DNA from: JAIOYV01 sp964388245 | GTDB taxonomy: Bacteria; Bacteroidota; Bacteroidia; Bacteroidales; M50B96 | Length of the DNA stretch: 64,000 bases | NCBI GenBank assembly: GCA_964388245.1 | Contig: CAYLZH010000002.1 | Location: 1 to 64,000 of the forward strand | Direction of reading: 5' to 3' | Shown here: piece by piece, positions 27,597-36,414 of the stretch | How positions within the stretch are numbered: the first letter of the stretch is position 1 | How the letters are laid out: the number at the start of each line of letters is the position of its first letter | Position numbers and translations under genes: made by a program | Notes under the pieces: model-generated | Databases searched by the model: none | What the model was told of the DNA's origin: nothing | What the model saw: the letters and a program-made list of their open reading frames with translations, nothing else

Positions 27597-30107
27597 ATGA
27601 AGATCAAAAAAATTTTATTCCTCAGTTTATTATTCACCATCCTTACACCAGGATTTTTAGTTGCCAGCGAGGCCGACCTGGTTATCCCAAGCGAAATGAA
27701 ATCCCAAACCATACTCTATTGGGGATTTCTGATCACCATTGCAGGTTTTGTATTTGGTTTGTTCCAATTCCTTAAAGTAAAAAAACTCAGGGCACATCAA
27801 TCAATGCTCGATGTGGCCAGGGTTATTTATGAAACAGGGAAAACCTACCTTATCCAACAAGGAAAATTTTTAATAATCCTGTTTTTATTTATAGGCGCTG
27901 CCGTTGCATTTTATTTCGGGTATCTCTCCGAAGCAAATTTTGGTGCCGGGGGCGTTCTTATGATCCTGGGTTGGACAGTAATCGGAATTCTTGGATCGTA
28001 CAGCGTTGCGTGGTTTGGTATCAGAATGAACACCCTGGCCAATGCCCGGATGGCTTTTGCATCGCTCGAACGAAAACCTATTAAGCTGTTAAATATACCG
28101 CTTACAGCAGGTATGAGCATTGGGGTTGTTCTTATTTCATTAGAATTAATAATGATGCTAATCATCCTGATGTTTGTTCCGGGAGAATATGCCGGTGCAA
28201 GTTTCATTGGATTTGCGATTGGTGAATCGCTGGGCGCATCGGCACTTCGTATTGCCGGTGGAATCTTCACAAAAATAGCTGATATTGGATCCGACCTGAT
28301 GAAGGTAATTTTTAAGATTGGCGAAGACGATCCTCGAAATCCGGGTACTATTGCCGATTGTGTTGGCGATAATGCCGGCGACTCGGTTGGCCCGACTGCC
28401 GATGGTTTTGAAACATATGGCGTAACAGGTGTAGCACTTATTTCTTTCATTTTGCTTGCAATAACCGGCCCTATACTTGAAAGACTTGCAATTGCGAATC
28501 CTCAGAATATTATATTATTGGCAACCAGCTTAAACATCGAAGGTTTTCTGGTTGATAGCAAGGAATCATTAGCAGCCTTAGCTTCAAGCTTGCAAGTAAA
28601 ATTATTAATGTGGATTTTCTTAATGCGTATTCTAATGATTATCACCTCAATTGTTTCTTATTGGATTAATGGAGCTTTTGCCAATTCAAAATATAAAAAT
28701 GCCGATGAACTTAACTTCGAAAAACCATTGACATCATTGGTTTGGATTACCTCCATACTTTCGATAGTCGTTACTTTTATCATTAGCTATTTCACTATCG
28801 GGAACCTTCCGTATAATTTATGGTTAACACTTTCGATAATTATTAGTACAGGAACACTGGGTGCAGCCTTGATTCCCGAGTTCACAAAAATATTTACCTC
28901 TCCTCATTCCATTCATACTAAAGAAGTAGTTAATGCGTCGAAAGAGGGGGGAGCCTCATTAAATATTCTGTCGGGACTGGTTGCCGGTAATTTCTCAGCA
29001 TTCTGGAAAGGTATGGTTTTCTTTGTTTTGATGTTTACTGCATACTTCGCCAGTACTTATGGTTTAGGTGAGGTTATGATATATCCATCTATTTTTGCTT
29101 TTGGTCTTGTTGCATTTGGAATGTTGGGAATGGGCCCTGTTACAATCGCTGTGGATTCGTATGGTCCGGTAACCGATAATGCTCAGTCTATTTATGAGTT
29201 ATCCTTAATCGAAGAAACCGAAGGTATTGATGAAGAGGTAGAAAAAGAATTTGGCTTCAAGCCCGATTTCGAAAAAGCAAAGTACTACCTCGAAGCAAAT
29301 GATGGAGCAGGTAACACCTTTAAGGCAACTGCCAAACCTGTATTAATTGGTACGGCTGTGGGGGGTGCTACAACCATGATCTTCTCACTTATCCTGGTTA
29401 TTAAACACACATTACATGTGGAGCCTGAAGAAATCCTCAACTTATTGAATCCTTATACCATTCTGGGTTTCTTGCTGGGCGGGGCAGTTATATATTGGTT
29501 TACCGGAGCAAGTATCCAGGCCGTAACAACAGGTGCCAGCCGTGCTGTTGCCTATATTAAGGGCAATATCAACCTCGATCCTAATGCACCGAAAAAGGCT
29601 GACGTAGAAAAATCGAGAGCAGTAGTGAAAATTTGTACACAGTACGCCCAAAAGGGAATGTGGAATATTTTCATTGCTATCTTTTCGTTTGCTCTGGCTT
29701 TTGCTTTCATATCAGCGCCGGCTGAATCGAATCTACCTGTTTCGTTGTTCATTAGCTATTTGATATCTATTGCATTTTTTGGCTTATACCAGGCAATATT
29801 TATGGCCAACGCAGGCGGTGCATGGGACAATGCTAAAAAAATTATTGAAGTGGATATGAAAGAAAAAGGGACTCCCCTGCATGATGCCTCGGTAGTTGGC
29901 GATACAGTGGGCGATCCCTATAAAGATACATCGTCGGTTGCATTGAACCCGATTATTAAGTTTACAACCTTATTCGGATTATTGGCAATGGAAATTGCTA
30001 TAGCACCACAGTTCAAATCGGTTGCACCATACTTTGGTGTTGTATTCTTGTTGGTTGCTTTGTACTTTGTTTACCGTTCGTTCTATAAAATGAAGATTGA
30101 ACAGTAG
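27597..30107 (+). CDS. hppA: Membrane-bound proton-translocating pyrophosphatase, probably K+-independent
   Basis: 836 residues from ATG 27597, longer than the usual ~700, with about 16 membrane helices. Family motifs are seen: DIGSDLMKV (variant of DVGADLVGK), GTIADCVGDNAGDSVG, and near the end GGAWDNAKK and VVGDTVGDPYKDTS. It couples PPi hydrolysis to cation pumping. The K+-selectivity site reads GNTFKA; Lys at this place marks K+-independent H+-pumps, whereas Ala marks K+-dependent ones. The usual VADNAGG motif is replaced by VTDNAQSIYELS, followed by an acidic insertion (EETEGIDEEVEKEFGFK). Gene stands alone with its own promoter and terminator. Confidence 0.9.
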   Translation: MKIKKILFLSLLFTILTPGFLVASEADLVIPSEMKSQTILYWGFLITIAGFVFGLFQFLKVKKLRAHQSMLDVARVIYETGKTYLIQQGKFLIILFLFIGAAVAFYFGYLSEANFGAGGVLMILGWTVIGILGSYSVAWFGIRMNTLANARMAFASLERKPIKLLNIPLTAGMSIGVVLISLELIMMLIILMFVPGEYAGASFIGFAIGESLGASALRIAGGIFTKIADIGSDLMKVIFKIGEDDPRNPGTIADCVGDNAGDSVGPTADGFETYGVTGVALISFILLAITGPILERLAIANPQNIILLATSLNIEGFLVDSKESLAALASSLQVKLLMWIFLMRILMIITSIVSYWINGAFANSKYKNADELNFEKPLTSLVWITSILSIVVTFIISYFTIGNLPYNLWLTLSIIISTGTLGAALIPEFTKIFTSPHSIHTKEVVNASKEGGASLNILSGLVAGNFSAFWKGMVFFVLMFTAYFASTYGLGEVMIYPSIFAFGLVAFGMLGMGPVTIAVDSYGPVTDNAQSIYELSLIEETEGIDEEVEKEFGFKPDFEKAKYYLEANDGAGNTFKATAKPVLIGTAVGGATTMIFSLILVIKHTLHVEPEEILNLLNPYTILGFLLGGAVIYWFTGASIQAVTTGASRAVAYIKGNINLDPNAPKKADVEKSRAVVKICTQYAQKGMWNIFIAIFSFALAFAFISAPAESNLPVSLFISYLISIAFFGLYQAIFMANAGGAWDNAKKIIEVDMKEKGTPLHDASVVGDTVGDPYKDTSSVALNPIIKFTTLFGLLAMEIAIAPQFKSVAPYFGVVFLLVALYFVYRSFYKMKIEQ

Positions 30108-30136
30108 TATCATAAACATATTTCTGACAAAATATT

Positions 30137-30169
30137 AATGCGCAAGGTTTTAACTTTGCGCATTTTTTT
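30137..30169 (+). terminator. Rho-independent terminator after hppA
   Basis: Nine-bp stem AATGCGCAA/TTGCGCATT (30137-30145, 30156-30164) followed by a T-run. Confidence 0.9.
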
Positions 30170-30248
30170 GTCGATGTTTATTCTATTGTGTTTAGGAATT
30201 CTGTTTTGAGGGAGTATCGACCTGTTAGAATCTTATTCAGTTTCGGTT

Positions 30249-31688
30249 TTATTCATTTTTAATGATCAGGTATAGTGTCCTCAGACTAATTAATTTGGTC
30301 ATACAAGCCAAAAAGATAGAAAACAGCAGTACTATTAAAACACTAACACTCCAGTGAAACGGAAGCAACCTCGAATAATGAGAAATAAGAAACACTACAG
30401 CTCCAAAACCTATAAGTTTTAGCAATAGAAGAAAATTTGTTTTCAGCTTGAATTCGATTTTTGCAATAATTATTTGAGCGGTAGCGGTATAAGCTTGTGT
30501 AAACAAGGTAGCAATGGCCATACCCAGGGCATTATATTTTGGTATTAATATTAGATTTAAACATATATTGATTACTACACCAAATACTGCCATTATATTC
30601 AATTTCCGAAGGCTGCCATTTGCAGTGAGCAGGCTTCCGAAAATATAGGTGTTCCCAATTCCGATAAAACTAAACATAAGAAGGGCAAAAATTATAGCAG
30701 TATGTTGGTGAATTTCGTCGTACATTAAATCCATTACCTCGTTGCGATAGCAAAGCGAAACTATAGCTATTACTATTGACGGAACTATTAGCAGGAGCGA
30801 CGATAATTTCAGCAATTGAGTTATACCTTCTTTTTCCTTTAACATTTTCGAAAACATAGGAAGCAACAGCCCGGCAAACATAAACCCAAACATCGAAACT
30901 GCTTCGAGCAACCGGTTTCCCTGAGCATAAATTCCGACCTGTTCTTTTCCATCAGGTAATAAACGTTCAATAATCACCAATCCGCTCCAGGTATATAAGG
31001 CCATAAGTAAAACAAGAAGTGCAAAAGGAAAGCTTTGCCTGAGGATAACCCTGAAATAATTCAAATCGTAATTTAGCCTGATCTTCCCGCTTTTTGATAA
31101 TACAATTGAAAAAATAATCAGTGAGGTTATCATATAGGCAGTGGTTTGTGCATAAACAAACCATTCGATTTTAAAGGCTGTTTTTGTTAAATTACCCCAC
31201 AATAACACGGCACAAATTGCTACCATCAGTGTTTTATCGAGTACCGATAGAAGACTGTCAGTACGAAAAAGCTGCAACCCACTGATATTTGAGCGGAGGT
31301 AAAGTGTAAACGAAATAAGGAACTGATTAAACACAAGGAACAACAATAAATACATCTGTTCCCAACTATAGCCAATTAGTAAAGCAACGGCAAGGCTAAC
31401 CACCAGATAGATTATTGCCAGCATAAATTTAATTACAACAATATTTGATAAATACCTTGTAAGCATATGCCGGTATTGCGAAATGTTCCGGTTGTTAAAG
31501 TTAGTTATTCCAAGATCGAGGAATGTATTAAGTATCAAAGAGAAATTAAACAGCGAAATATAAAACCCATAATCGCCGGCACCTACAATATTTTGAACCT
31601 CCCTGTCGATACCAAAAATCCAGAACGGCTTGATCAACAGGTTAAGAAACAGTAGTAGTGCTAAATTTGTAATAAACTTCTTCTTCAA
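30249..31688 (-). CDS. Polysaccharide flippase (Wzx/MATE-like membrane protein)
   Basis: 479 residues with about 12-14 hydrophobic helices. The N-terminus FLNLLIKPFWIFGIDREVQN and the central GIYAQGNRLLEAVSMFGFMFAGLLLPMFSKML match the oligosaccharide-lipid flippase family (PST/MATE superfamily), which moves lipid-linked glycan units across the inner membrane. The frame opens with TTG at 31688 and I see no better upstream ATG, so the exact start is uncertain. It is divergent from two glycosyltransferase genes, which supports a surface glycan role. Confidence 0.82.
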   Translation of the reverse strand: MKKKFITNLALLLFLNLLIKPFWIFGIDREVQNIVGAGDYGFYISLFNFSLILNTFLDLGITNFNNRNISQYRHMLTRYLSNIVVIKFMLAIIYLVVSLAVALLIGYSWEQMYLLLFLVFNQFLISFTLYLRSNISGLQLFRTDSLLSVLDKTLMVAICAVLLWGNLTKTAFKIEWFVYAQTTAYMITSLIIFSIVLSKSGKIRLNYDLNYFRVILRQSFPFALLVLLMALYTWSGLVIIERLLPDGKEQVGIYAQGNRLLEAVSMFGFMFAGLLLPMFSKMLKEKEGITQLLKLSSLLLIVPSIVIAIVSLCYRNEVMDLMYDEIHQHTAIIFALLMFSFIGIGNTYIFGSLLTANGSLRKLNIMAVFGVVINICLNLILIPKYNALGMAIATLFTQAYTATAQIIIAKIEFKLKTNFLLLLKLIGFGAVVFLISHYSRLLPFHWSVSVLIVLLFSIFLACMTKLISLRTLYLIIKNE

Positions 31689-31881
31689 TCTCCTTTCGTT
31701 TTGCCTTATCCTTTTAGTTGCCCGGAATAACAGTAAAATAAATCAAAACCGAAGGCTATATAATTTGATTATTTTTGACAACCCGGCAACAACCGGCTGT
31801 TCACATGAAAGTGTTGATGCTGAATCGGGTTAAATGGTTGCTATGTAGGAATTACTTTTTTACTTTTATCGATTTATTCAA

Positions 31882-33018
31882 ATGAATATTCTTGTAAATA
31901 CGCGCCTATTACTTAAAGGAAAGCTCGAAGGAATTGGCTGGTTTACATACGAAAACCTCAAACGGATCTGTCAAAAACACGCAGATCATCAATTCTTTTT
32001 TCTCTTCGACAGGCCATATAGCGATGAATTTATCTTTAGCAAGAATATTACTCCCATTGTGGCAGGACCTCCCACACGGCATCCTGTGTTATGGTATATA
32101 TGGTTCGAATGGGTAGTGCCCCGGATAATTAAAAAACACAATATCGATTTATTTGTATCGACTGACGGCTATTTATCATTATCAGCAAAAGTAAAATCAC
32201 TGCTTGTTATTCATGATATAAATTTTATGCACAGGCCACAGGATATGCCTTTTTTAATTGAGAAGTATTACAATTTTTTCACACCAAGATTTGCCAATAA
32301 AGCAACCCGGATTGCTACAGTTTCTGAATATTCAAAACAGGATATCATTCAATCGTATAAAGTTTTACCTGATAAAGTTGATGTGGTATACAACGGGGCA
32401 AACCTTAATTATTGTCCGGTAACGGAGTCTTTAAAATCTGAAATAATGGAAAAATATACACAGGGCCATCCATATTTCATTTTTATTGGAGCCCTTCACC
32501 CCCGGAAAAATGTAGTAAGACTACTGAAGGCATTCGATAAATTTAAGCAGGAAACAGCATCGTCGGTAAAATTAATTATCGTTGGCGAACAAATGTTTAA
32601 AGCGAAAGAAATAAAGGATTGTTTCAACAAAATGGAGTATAACCGGGAAGTGATTTTTGCCGGACGACTTGAACCCGAAAACTTGCACCGCTTACTTGCA
32701 TCGGCCCTGGCACTTACATTTGTTCCTTATTTCGAAGGATTTGGAATCCCGGTGCTCGAAGCATTCTATTGCGATACACCTGTTATTACATCCAATAAAA
32801 CCTCGTTGCCTGAAATTGCAGGCGATGCGGCTTTGCTGGTCGATCCGTATTCGGTAGAATCAATCAAAAATGCAATGGTATCAATTGCTTCCGATGAAAA
32901 GCTTAGAAATAAATTGATCGAAAAAGCCCGTGTACGACGACAAGATTTTTCATGGGACAAAACCTCTGACAGGTTATGGAATTCAATTATTAAAACCCTG
33001 GATACTTCGACTGATTAG
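31882..33018 (+). CDS. Family 4 glycosyltransferase (GT-B fold)
   Basis: 378 residues. The C-terminal donor-binding half is clear: YFIFIGALHPRKNVVRLLKAF, VKLIIVGEQ, and PYFEGFGIPVLEAFYCDTPVI with the EGFGIPxxEA E-x7-E pattern, followed by SLPEIAGDAALLVDP. The N-terminal half has VIHDINFMHRP and ATVSEYSKQDII, typical of mannosyltransferase-like GT4 enzymes. It adds a sugar to a lipid- or glycan-linked acceptor in the cytoplasm. A -7 box TATTTTTG lies at 31770-31777. The next gene starts 1 nt after its stop. Confidence 0.9.
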   Translation: MNILVNTRLLLKGKLEGIGWFTYENLKRICQKHADHQFFFLFDRPYSDEFIFSKNITPIVAGPPTRHPVLWYIWFEWVVPRIIKKHNIDLFVSTDGYLSLSAKVKSLLVIHDINFMHRPQDMPFLIEKYYNFFTPRFANKATRIATVSEYSKQDIIQSYKVLPDKVDVVYNGANLNYCPVTESLKSEIMEKYTQGHPYFIFIGALHPRKNVVRLLKAFDKFKQETASSVKLIIVGEQMFKAKEIKDCFNKMEYNREVIFAGRLEPENLHRLLASALALTFVPYFEGFGIPVLEAFYCDTPVITSNKTSLPEIAGDAALLVDPYSVESIKNAMVSIASDEKLRNKLIEKARVRRQDFSWDKTSDRLWNSIIKTLDTSTD

Positions 33019-33019
33019 T

Positions 33020-34300
33020 ATGAAATCAATTTTTAAAAATTTACCCTACCCACAAATAAACCGGTCGAATATCGTGATCGTTGGTGTGATTTCAATTTTG
33101 GGGATCATTGGATTTATTTTTGAATTTAGCCGTGTGGGCGACTTTAAAATTTTCCTCGATGCAGGTGTTATGCTGAAACAGCATCGTAACATCTATGTTT
33201 ACAACGAGTTTAGTCAGTTCAAATATTATTACAGTCCGCTTTTTGCGGTTTTTCTTTCTTTCTTTTCAGGTATCCCACAGTTGGTGCCAATCCTGATCTG
33301 GAAAGCACTTAACCTTTTTTTTATTTATCGTATCTGGACAATCATCGAAAGAGAATACCTTGATTATTCGAACTTTACACCTCGTAACAGACTTTGGTTT
33401 CAAATAGCAGTATTCACGGCAAGCCTGTTCCTGTTGTTTAAAACAATACATCTTGCTCAAATGACATTGTTTATGATCTTTTCGATTGTTGAAGGATTGT
33501 ACCGGATTCAAATAAAAAAGCAGGTATTCATTGGGGCATTACTTTTGGCAGTGTCGGTAAATATTAAAATAATGCCGGTTGTAATAGTGCCCTACCTTTT
33601 GTACAGGAAAGAAATTGTATCAGTTGTATATTTTGTGGCAATCTCAATGATTTTGCTATACCTGCCAATTTTATTTATCGGGATCGAATACAATCAGTTT
33701 CTGCTTAGCGAATGGTGGAAATCGATAAATCCGTTTCAAACAGTCCATGTTTTAGATGTAAACGAGCGGGGCTTCCATAGTTTATCCTCACTTTTCGCGG
33801 CCCTGTTTTCTGCTGAAACCGGAAACCAGTACAATCTTGATATCCGAAGGAACATCCTCGACCTGGGTGTAAAAGAAATAGGACTTATCACAAATATTGC
33901 ACGGGGAATTCTTATACTTTTTACATTGAAAGTGCTTAACACCAAACCTTTTGAAAAAAGTCCCGGAAAAATTCAAAGCTTATGGGAAATCAGCTATATC
34001 ATGCTGATTACTCCGCTTATTTTTCCACATCAACAGGTATATGGATTTTTATTCTCTTTTCCTGCCGGTGTTTATGTTATCTATTATCTTTTTACCAGGC
34101 GAAAACCGGCCAGGTTTAGCCGGCAGGATGCATTGGTTATTCTGGCATTTTTCATTATTAATCTCGAAATGTTTTTTGGATTTATCCGTGAATATCTTTT
34201 TCATTTTAAATCATTAACCTATGGCATACTGTTGCTTTTATTTTGTCTGATAAGGTTTTCGCCACATAAACTTACAGCCTATCAGAAGGACAACCTTTAA
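33020..34300 (+). CDS. GT87-like membrane glycosyltransferase (DUF2029)
   Basis: 426 residues from ATG 33020, directly after the GT4 stop. It has about nine to ten membrane helices and the early FEFSRVGDFKIFLDAGVML and YKYYYSPLFAVFLSFFS segments typical of GT87/DUF2029 polyprenyl-phosphate-sugar-dependent mannosyltransferases. The D of GDFKIF is the likely catalytic Asp. It probably adds a sugar on the outer face of the inner membrane, in concert with the flippase and GT4 enzyme. An in-frame upstream extension overlaps the GT4 gene and was rejected. Confidence 0.8.
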   Translation: MKSIFKNLPYPQINRSNIVIVGVISILGIIGFIFEFSRVGDFKIFLDAGVMLKQHRNIYVYNEFSQFKYYYSPLFAVFLSFFSGIPQLVPILIWKALNLFFIYRIWTIIEREYLDYSNFTPRNRLWFQIAVFTASLFLLFKTIHLAQMTLFMIFSIVEGLYRIQIKKQVFIGALLLAVSVNIKIMPVVIVPYLLYRKEIVSVVYFVAISMILLYLPILFIGIEYNQFLLSEWWKSINPFQTVHVLDVNERGFHSLSSLFAALFSAETGNQYNLDIRRNILDLGVKEIGLITNIARGILILFTLKVLNTKPFEKSPGKIQSLWEISYIMLITPLIFPHQQVYGFLFSFPAGVYVIYYLFTRRKPARFSRQDALVILAFFIINLEMFFGFIREYLFHFKSLTYGILLLLFCLIRFSPHKLTAYQKDNL

Positions 34301-34669
34301 ATCTTGCATCCTGGCCAGGGACCAACTCTAAAACTTCCCCCGGCTGCCGCGCGTGTCCTCACGCGTGGTATTGTGATAAACTGTCAAGGAAAATGTTTTT
34401 ATACTCAGTCTTTGTGAAAACATCCATCCACTCAACAACGGCAAAGCTTACAAAATATACTGCTAAACCACGCGTGAGGACACGCGCGGCAGCGGGGGGG
34501 AATACACAAATATTAGAACCGCTAATTTATCTAACGCCTATATTCCGAAGCAAATTACTTGGCTTTAATGATTTTTTCATTTTCTAAATATTTTTAATCA
34601 TAACCTGAAACCCTGCACTGCTATTACAAATTTTACTGTTTAGCAGATTGGGCTAGTATTGCAAGGAAT
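34301..34669. other. Intergenic region holding miniature element copy 1
   Basis: The first part holds a CCTGGCCAGG palindrome (34315-34324) and the GC-rich element at 34337-34500. The remainder is AT-rich. On the minus strand at about 34555-34587 a short open stretch reads LENEKIIKAK and stops, like the tail of a T9SS sorting domain, so it may be a gene remnant. Confidence 0.5.
34337..34500 (-). mobile_element. Miniature element with long inverted repeats and RAYT-like core, copy 1
   Basis: Ends form an approximately 32-bp inverted repeat (34337-34368 and 34468-34499) whose inner 25 bp pair perfectly (CTGCCGCGCGTGTCCTCACG and onward). The 99-bp core translates on the minus strand as AVYFVSFAVVEW then MDVFTKTEYKNIFLDSL, which resembles the N-terminus of Bacteroidota REP-associated (Y1/IS200-like) transposases. 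The HUH and Tyr catalytic part is absent, so it could move only in trans. Very GC-rich ends contrast with the AT-rich surroundings. A close copy in the same orientation lies at 39610-39797. Confidence 0.75.
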
Positions 34670-35173
34670 CTACATAAATGGTCGCCATATTCTTTTTTCA
34701 TATGGGTAAAAATCAGCAATAAGAATCAATGGAAAATGACTTCGTAATGATTTTAAAACTTTCTTCTCCATGCCCATGCAATCTATGATTAGGCGGAATG
34801 AATTTTTGTAATAATATCTGATCCAAATTTTGTTGTTACGAACCTTCTTTGGTAATCTTTGTCTTATCCGATCAATATCTTTAGGGGAAAGAAAAGCATT
34901 TAAAGGATAATTCCAATCCCTGTTTGGTTTAGTAGAAAGGTTTTGCAGTTGTTTTGAATCAAACTCAACAAAAAATTGGTTTTTATAATATCCTCTTAGT
35001 CCTGATTTATCATAAACAATGCTATTGTCGATTATGGAGTCTATATATTGATTTATGGAATCGTTATATTGATCTAATAAAAATTGAGCTGTATCATTTT
35101 GGGAATATATATGTTTTGAAAACAGTATATTGATAAGAATAAGTATGATTGCGATATTTAAAGTTTTGTTCAT
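34670..35173 (-). CDS. Secreted protein of unknown function
   Basis: About 167 residues counted from the second Met (MNKTLNIAIILILINIL), which starts a good signal peptide ending near IYSQ; an upstream in-frame ATG would add nine basic residues. The rest is Tyr/Asn/Lys-rich with no motif I recognise (SGLRGYYKNQFFVEF, RLPKKVRNNKIWIRYYYKNS). AT-rich codon use matches the surrounding accessory stretch. It lies 35 nt downstream of the next gene on the same strand and may share its transcript. Confidence 0.55.
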   Translation of the reverse strand: MNKTLNIAIILILINILFSKHIYSQNDTAQFLLDQYNDSINQYIDSIIDNSIVYDKSGLRGYYKNQFFVEFDSKQLQNLSTKPNRDWNYPLNAFLSPKDIDRIRQRLPKKVRNNKIWIRYYYKNSFRLIIDCMGMEKKVLKSLRSHFPLILIADFYPYEKRIWRPFM

Positions 35174-35207
35174 TTTTCTTTTTTTACTTAAACGATTCAT
35201 TTCTTTT

Positions 35208-35855
35208 TTATTTACATGGGGGCTTTTGTGATCGGTAGCCTAATGGGGCGGTATGTAATCGGTAGCTTATTCTTGGGCTTACAAATTTTGGGTTAAATGG
35301 AATCCACACATCACCAATTTCGTACGGATATTCATATTTACTATTCTTTACTTTAGTTATCTTATATAGATAGCCCGATAGTGTAGCAGAGTAGTTATCA
35401 GGAGGCTTAACAAATTTTACATCTTCGAAGATAACATCAAGTGTTCTCATTATCTTATTTCTAAACTTCACCTTATTCCTGCGTTTAGTAACAATAAAAT
35501 GAACGTCGAATACCGGTTTGTTTAATAAATTACATCCTCCGTATAATGGTGATCCGGGAGAACCCATTCCATAGTATAATTGACAATTACCTATGTCATG
35601 GTAATTTGTGCCATAATATTTATAGGCAACAACTTTATATTTGCCAGCCGGACAATATACCTCTTTATTAGTACTGTCGTCGTAGGCAATAAAATATGTC
35701 TGTATTTTGGCGGTCATCCTCCTTTTCTTGTATTTTGTAGGTTCGAATGAAAAATCCTGAGCCCCACATTTAAGGTTTCGTTCAGTCTGACTATACAATG
35801 AGTTTGATAGTATGCCAACTAGTGCAAAAACAAGGATTATATAATTAAATTTCAT
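35208..35855 (-). CDS. Secreted protein of unknown function
   Basis: 215 residues from ATG 35855 (MKFNYIILVFALVGIL, signal peptide to about LYSQ); an upstream in-frame start lacks support. The mature part is rich in Tyr, Lys and Pro and has several Cys (LKCGAQDF, VYCPAGKYKV, CQLYYGMGSPGSPLYGGC, PPCK at the end), which suggests disulfides in an exported beta-rich protein. I do not recognise the family. It seems to be co-directional with the gene at 34670. Confidence 0.55.
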   Translation of the reverse strand: MKFNYIILVFALVGILSNSLYSQTERNLKCGAQDFSFEPTKYKKRRMTAKIQTYFIAYDDSTNKEVYCPAGKYKVVAYKYYGTNYHDIGNCQLYYGMGSPGSPLYGGCNLLNKPVFDVHFIVTKRRNKVKFRNKIMRTLDVIFEDVKFVKPPDNYSATLSGYLYKITKVKNSKYEYPYEIGDVWIPFNPKFVSPRISYRLHTAPLGYRSQKPPCK

Positions 35856-35929
35856 AGATGTAATATTCAGGTTAACAAAAAGTGAATTCATAAAATTCAG
35901 CTAATTCTAAAATAAGACATTCTACTTAT

Positions 35930-36170
35930 TTATTTGGCTTTAACAAACTTAGCTGTCTTAATTTTATTATTATCATTAACAAATAATAGAAAATATGTTC
36001 CGGCTTTAAACGATCTTACGTCGAGATGTTCTGAAATGAAATAATTTCCGACTATCTTTATTTCTTTTATAAGCTTCCCTTGTATATCAAATAGGTATAA
36101 ATTGCCTTCAATATTTTGATCCCATTCAATTTCAATGTTCAAAATATCGTTTGCAGGATTTGGGCTGCGC
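35930..36170 (-). pseudogene. Remnant of a T9SS-secreted protein (sorting domain only)
   Basis: An open frame of 160 codons starts inside the terminator at 36363-36400, but only its last ~76 residues look coding: NPANDILNIEIEWDQN, LYLFDIQGKLIKEI, GTYFLLFVNDNNKIKTAKF. That is a nearly complete T9SS type A domain with no cargo in front. The 5' part of the frame (36171-36412) has no recognisable protein and no signal peptide. Probably the 3' end of a decayed cargo gene. Confidence 0.6.
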
Positions 36171-36362
36171 CATCCCATCCGGTGGGCATGCTTAAAGTAG
36201 GAATTGTTCAAGCCTAACAGCAATACGACTACTGCATGCAAAATAGTCAATGGGTTCTGTATTCTATTTGTGCTAAACCCAAACATCAGGGTGCAAACAT
36301 AATTGTTTAGATTGATTCCGAATAAGTCAAATGCCAAATCAAGATATGTTATACAACATGTG

Positions 36363-36400
36363 GAAAAACTAATCCGATGACCTGGAGGTACCGGATTAGT
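36363..36400 (-). terminator. Terminator of the secreted-protein gene at 36415
   Basis: Nine-bp perfect stem ACTAATCCG/CGGATTAGT (36368-36376, 36392-36400) followed on the minus strand by TTTTTCC. It lies 15 nt after the stop codon. Confidence 0.75.
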
Positions 36401-36414
36401 GGTTATTATCACCC

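Noticed and set aside
34393..34587. Plus-strand ORF through the miniature element (and its match at 39668)
   Set aside because: It is the antisense of the RAYT-like core; the minus-strand reading is the one resembling a protein family.
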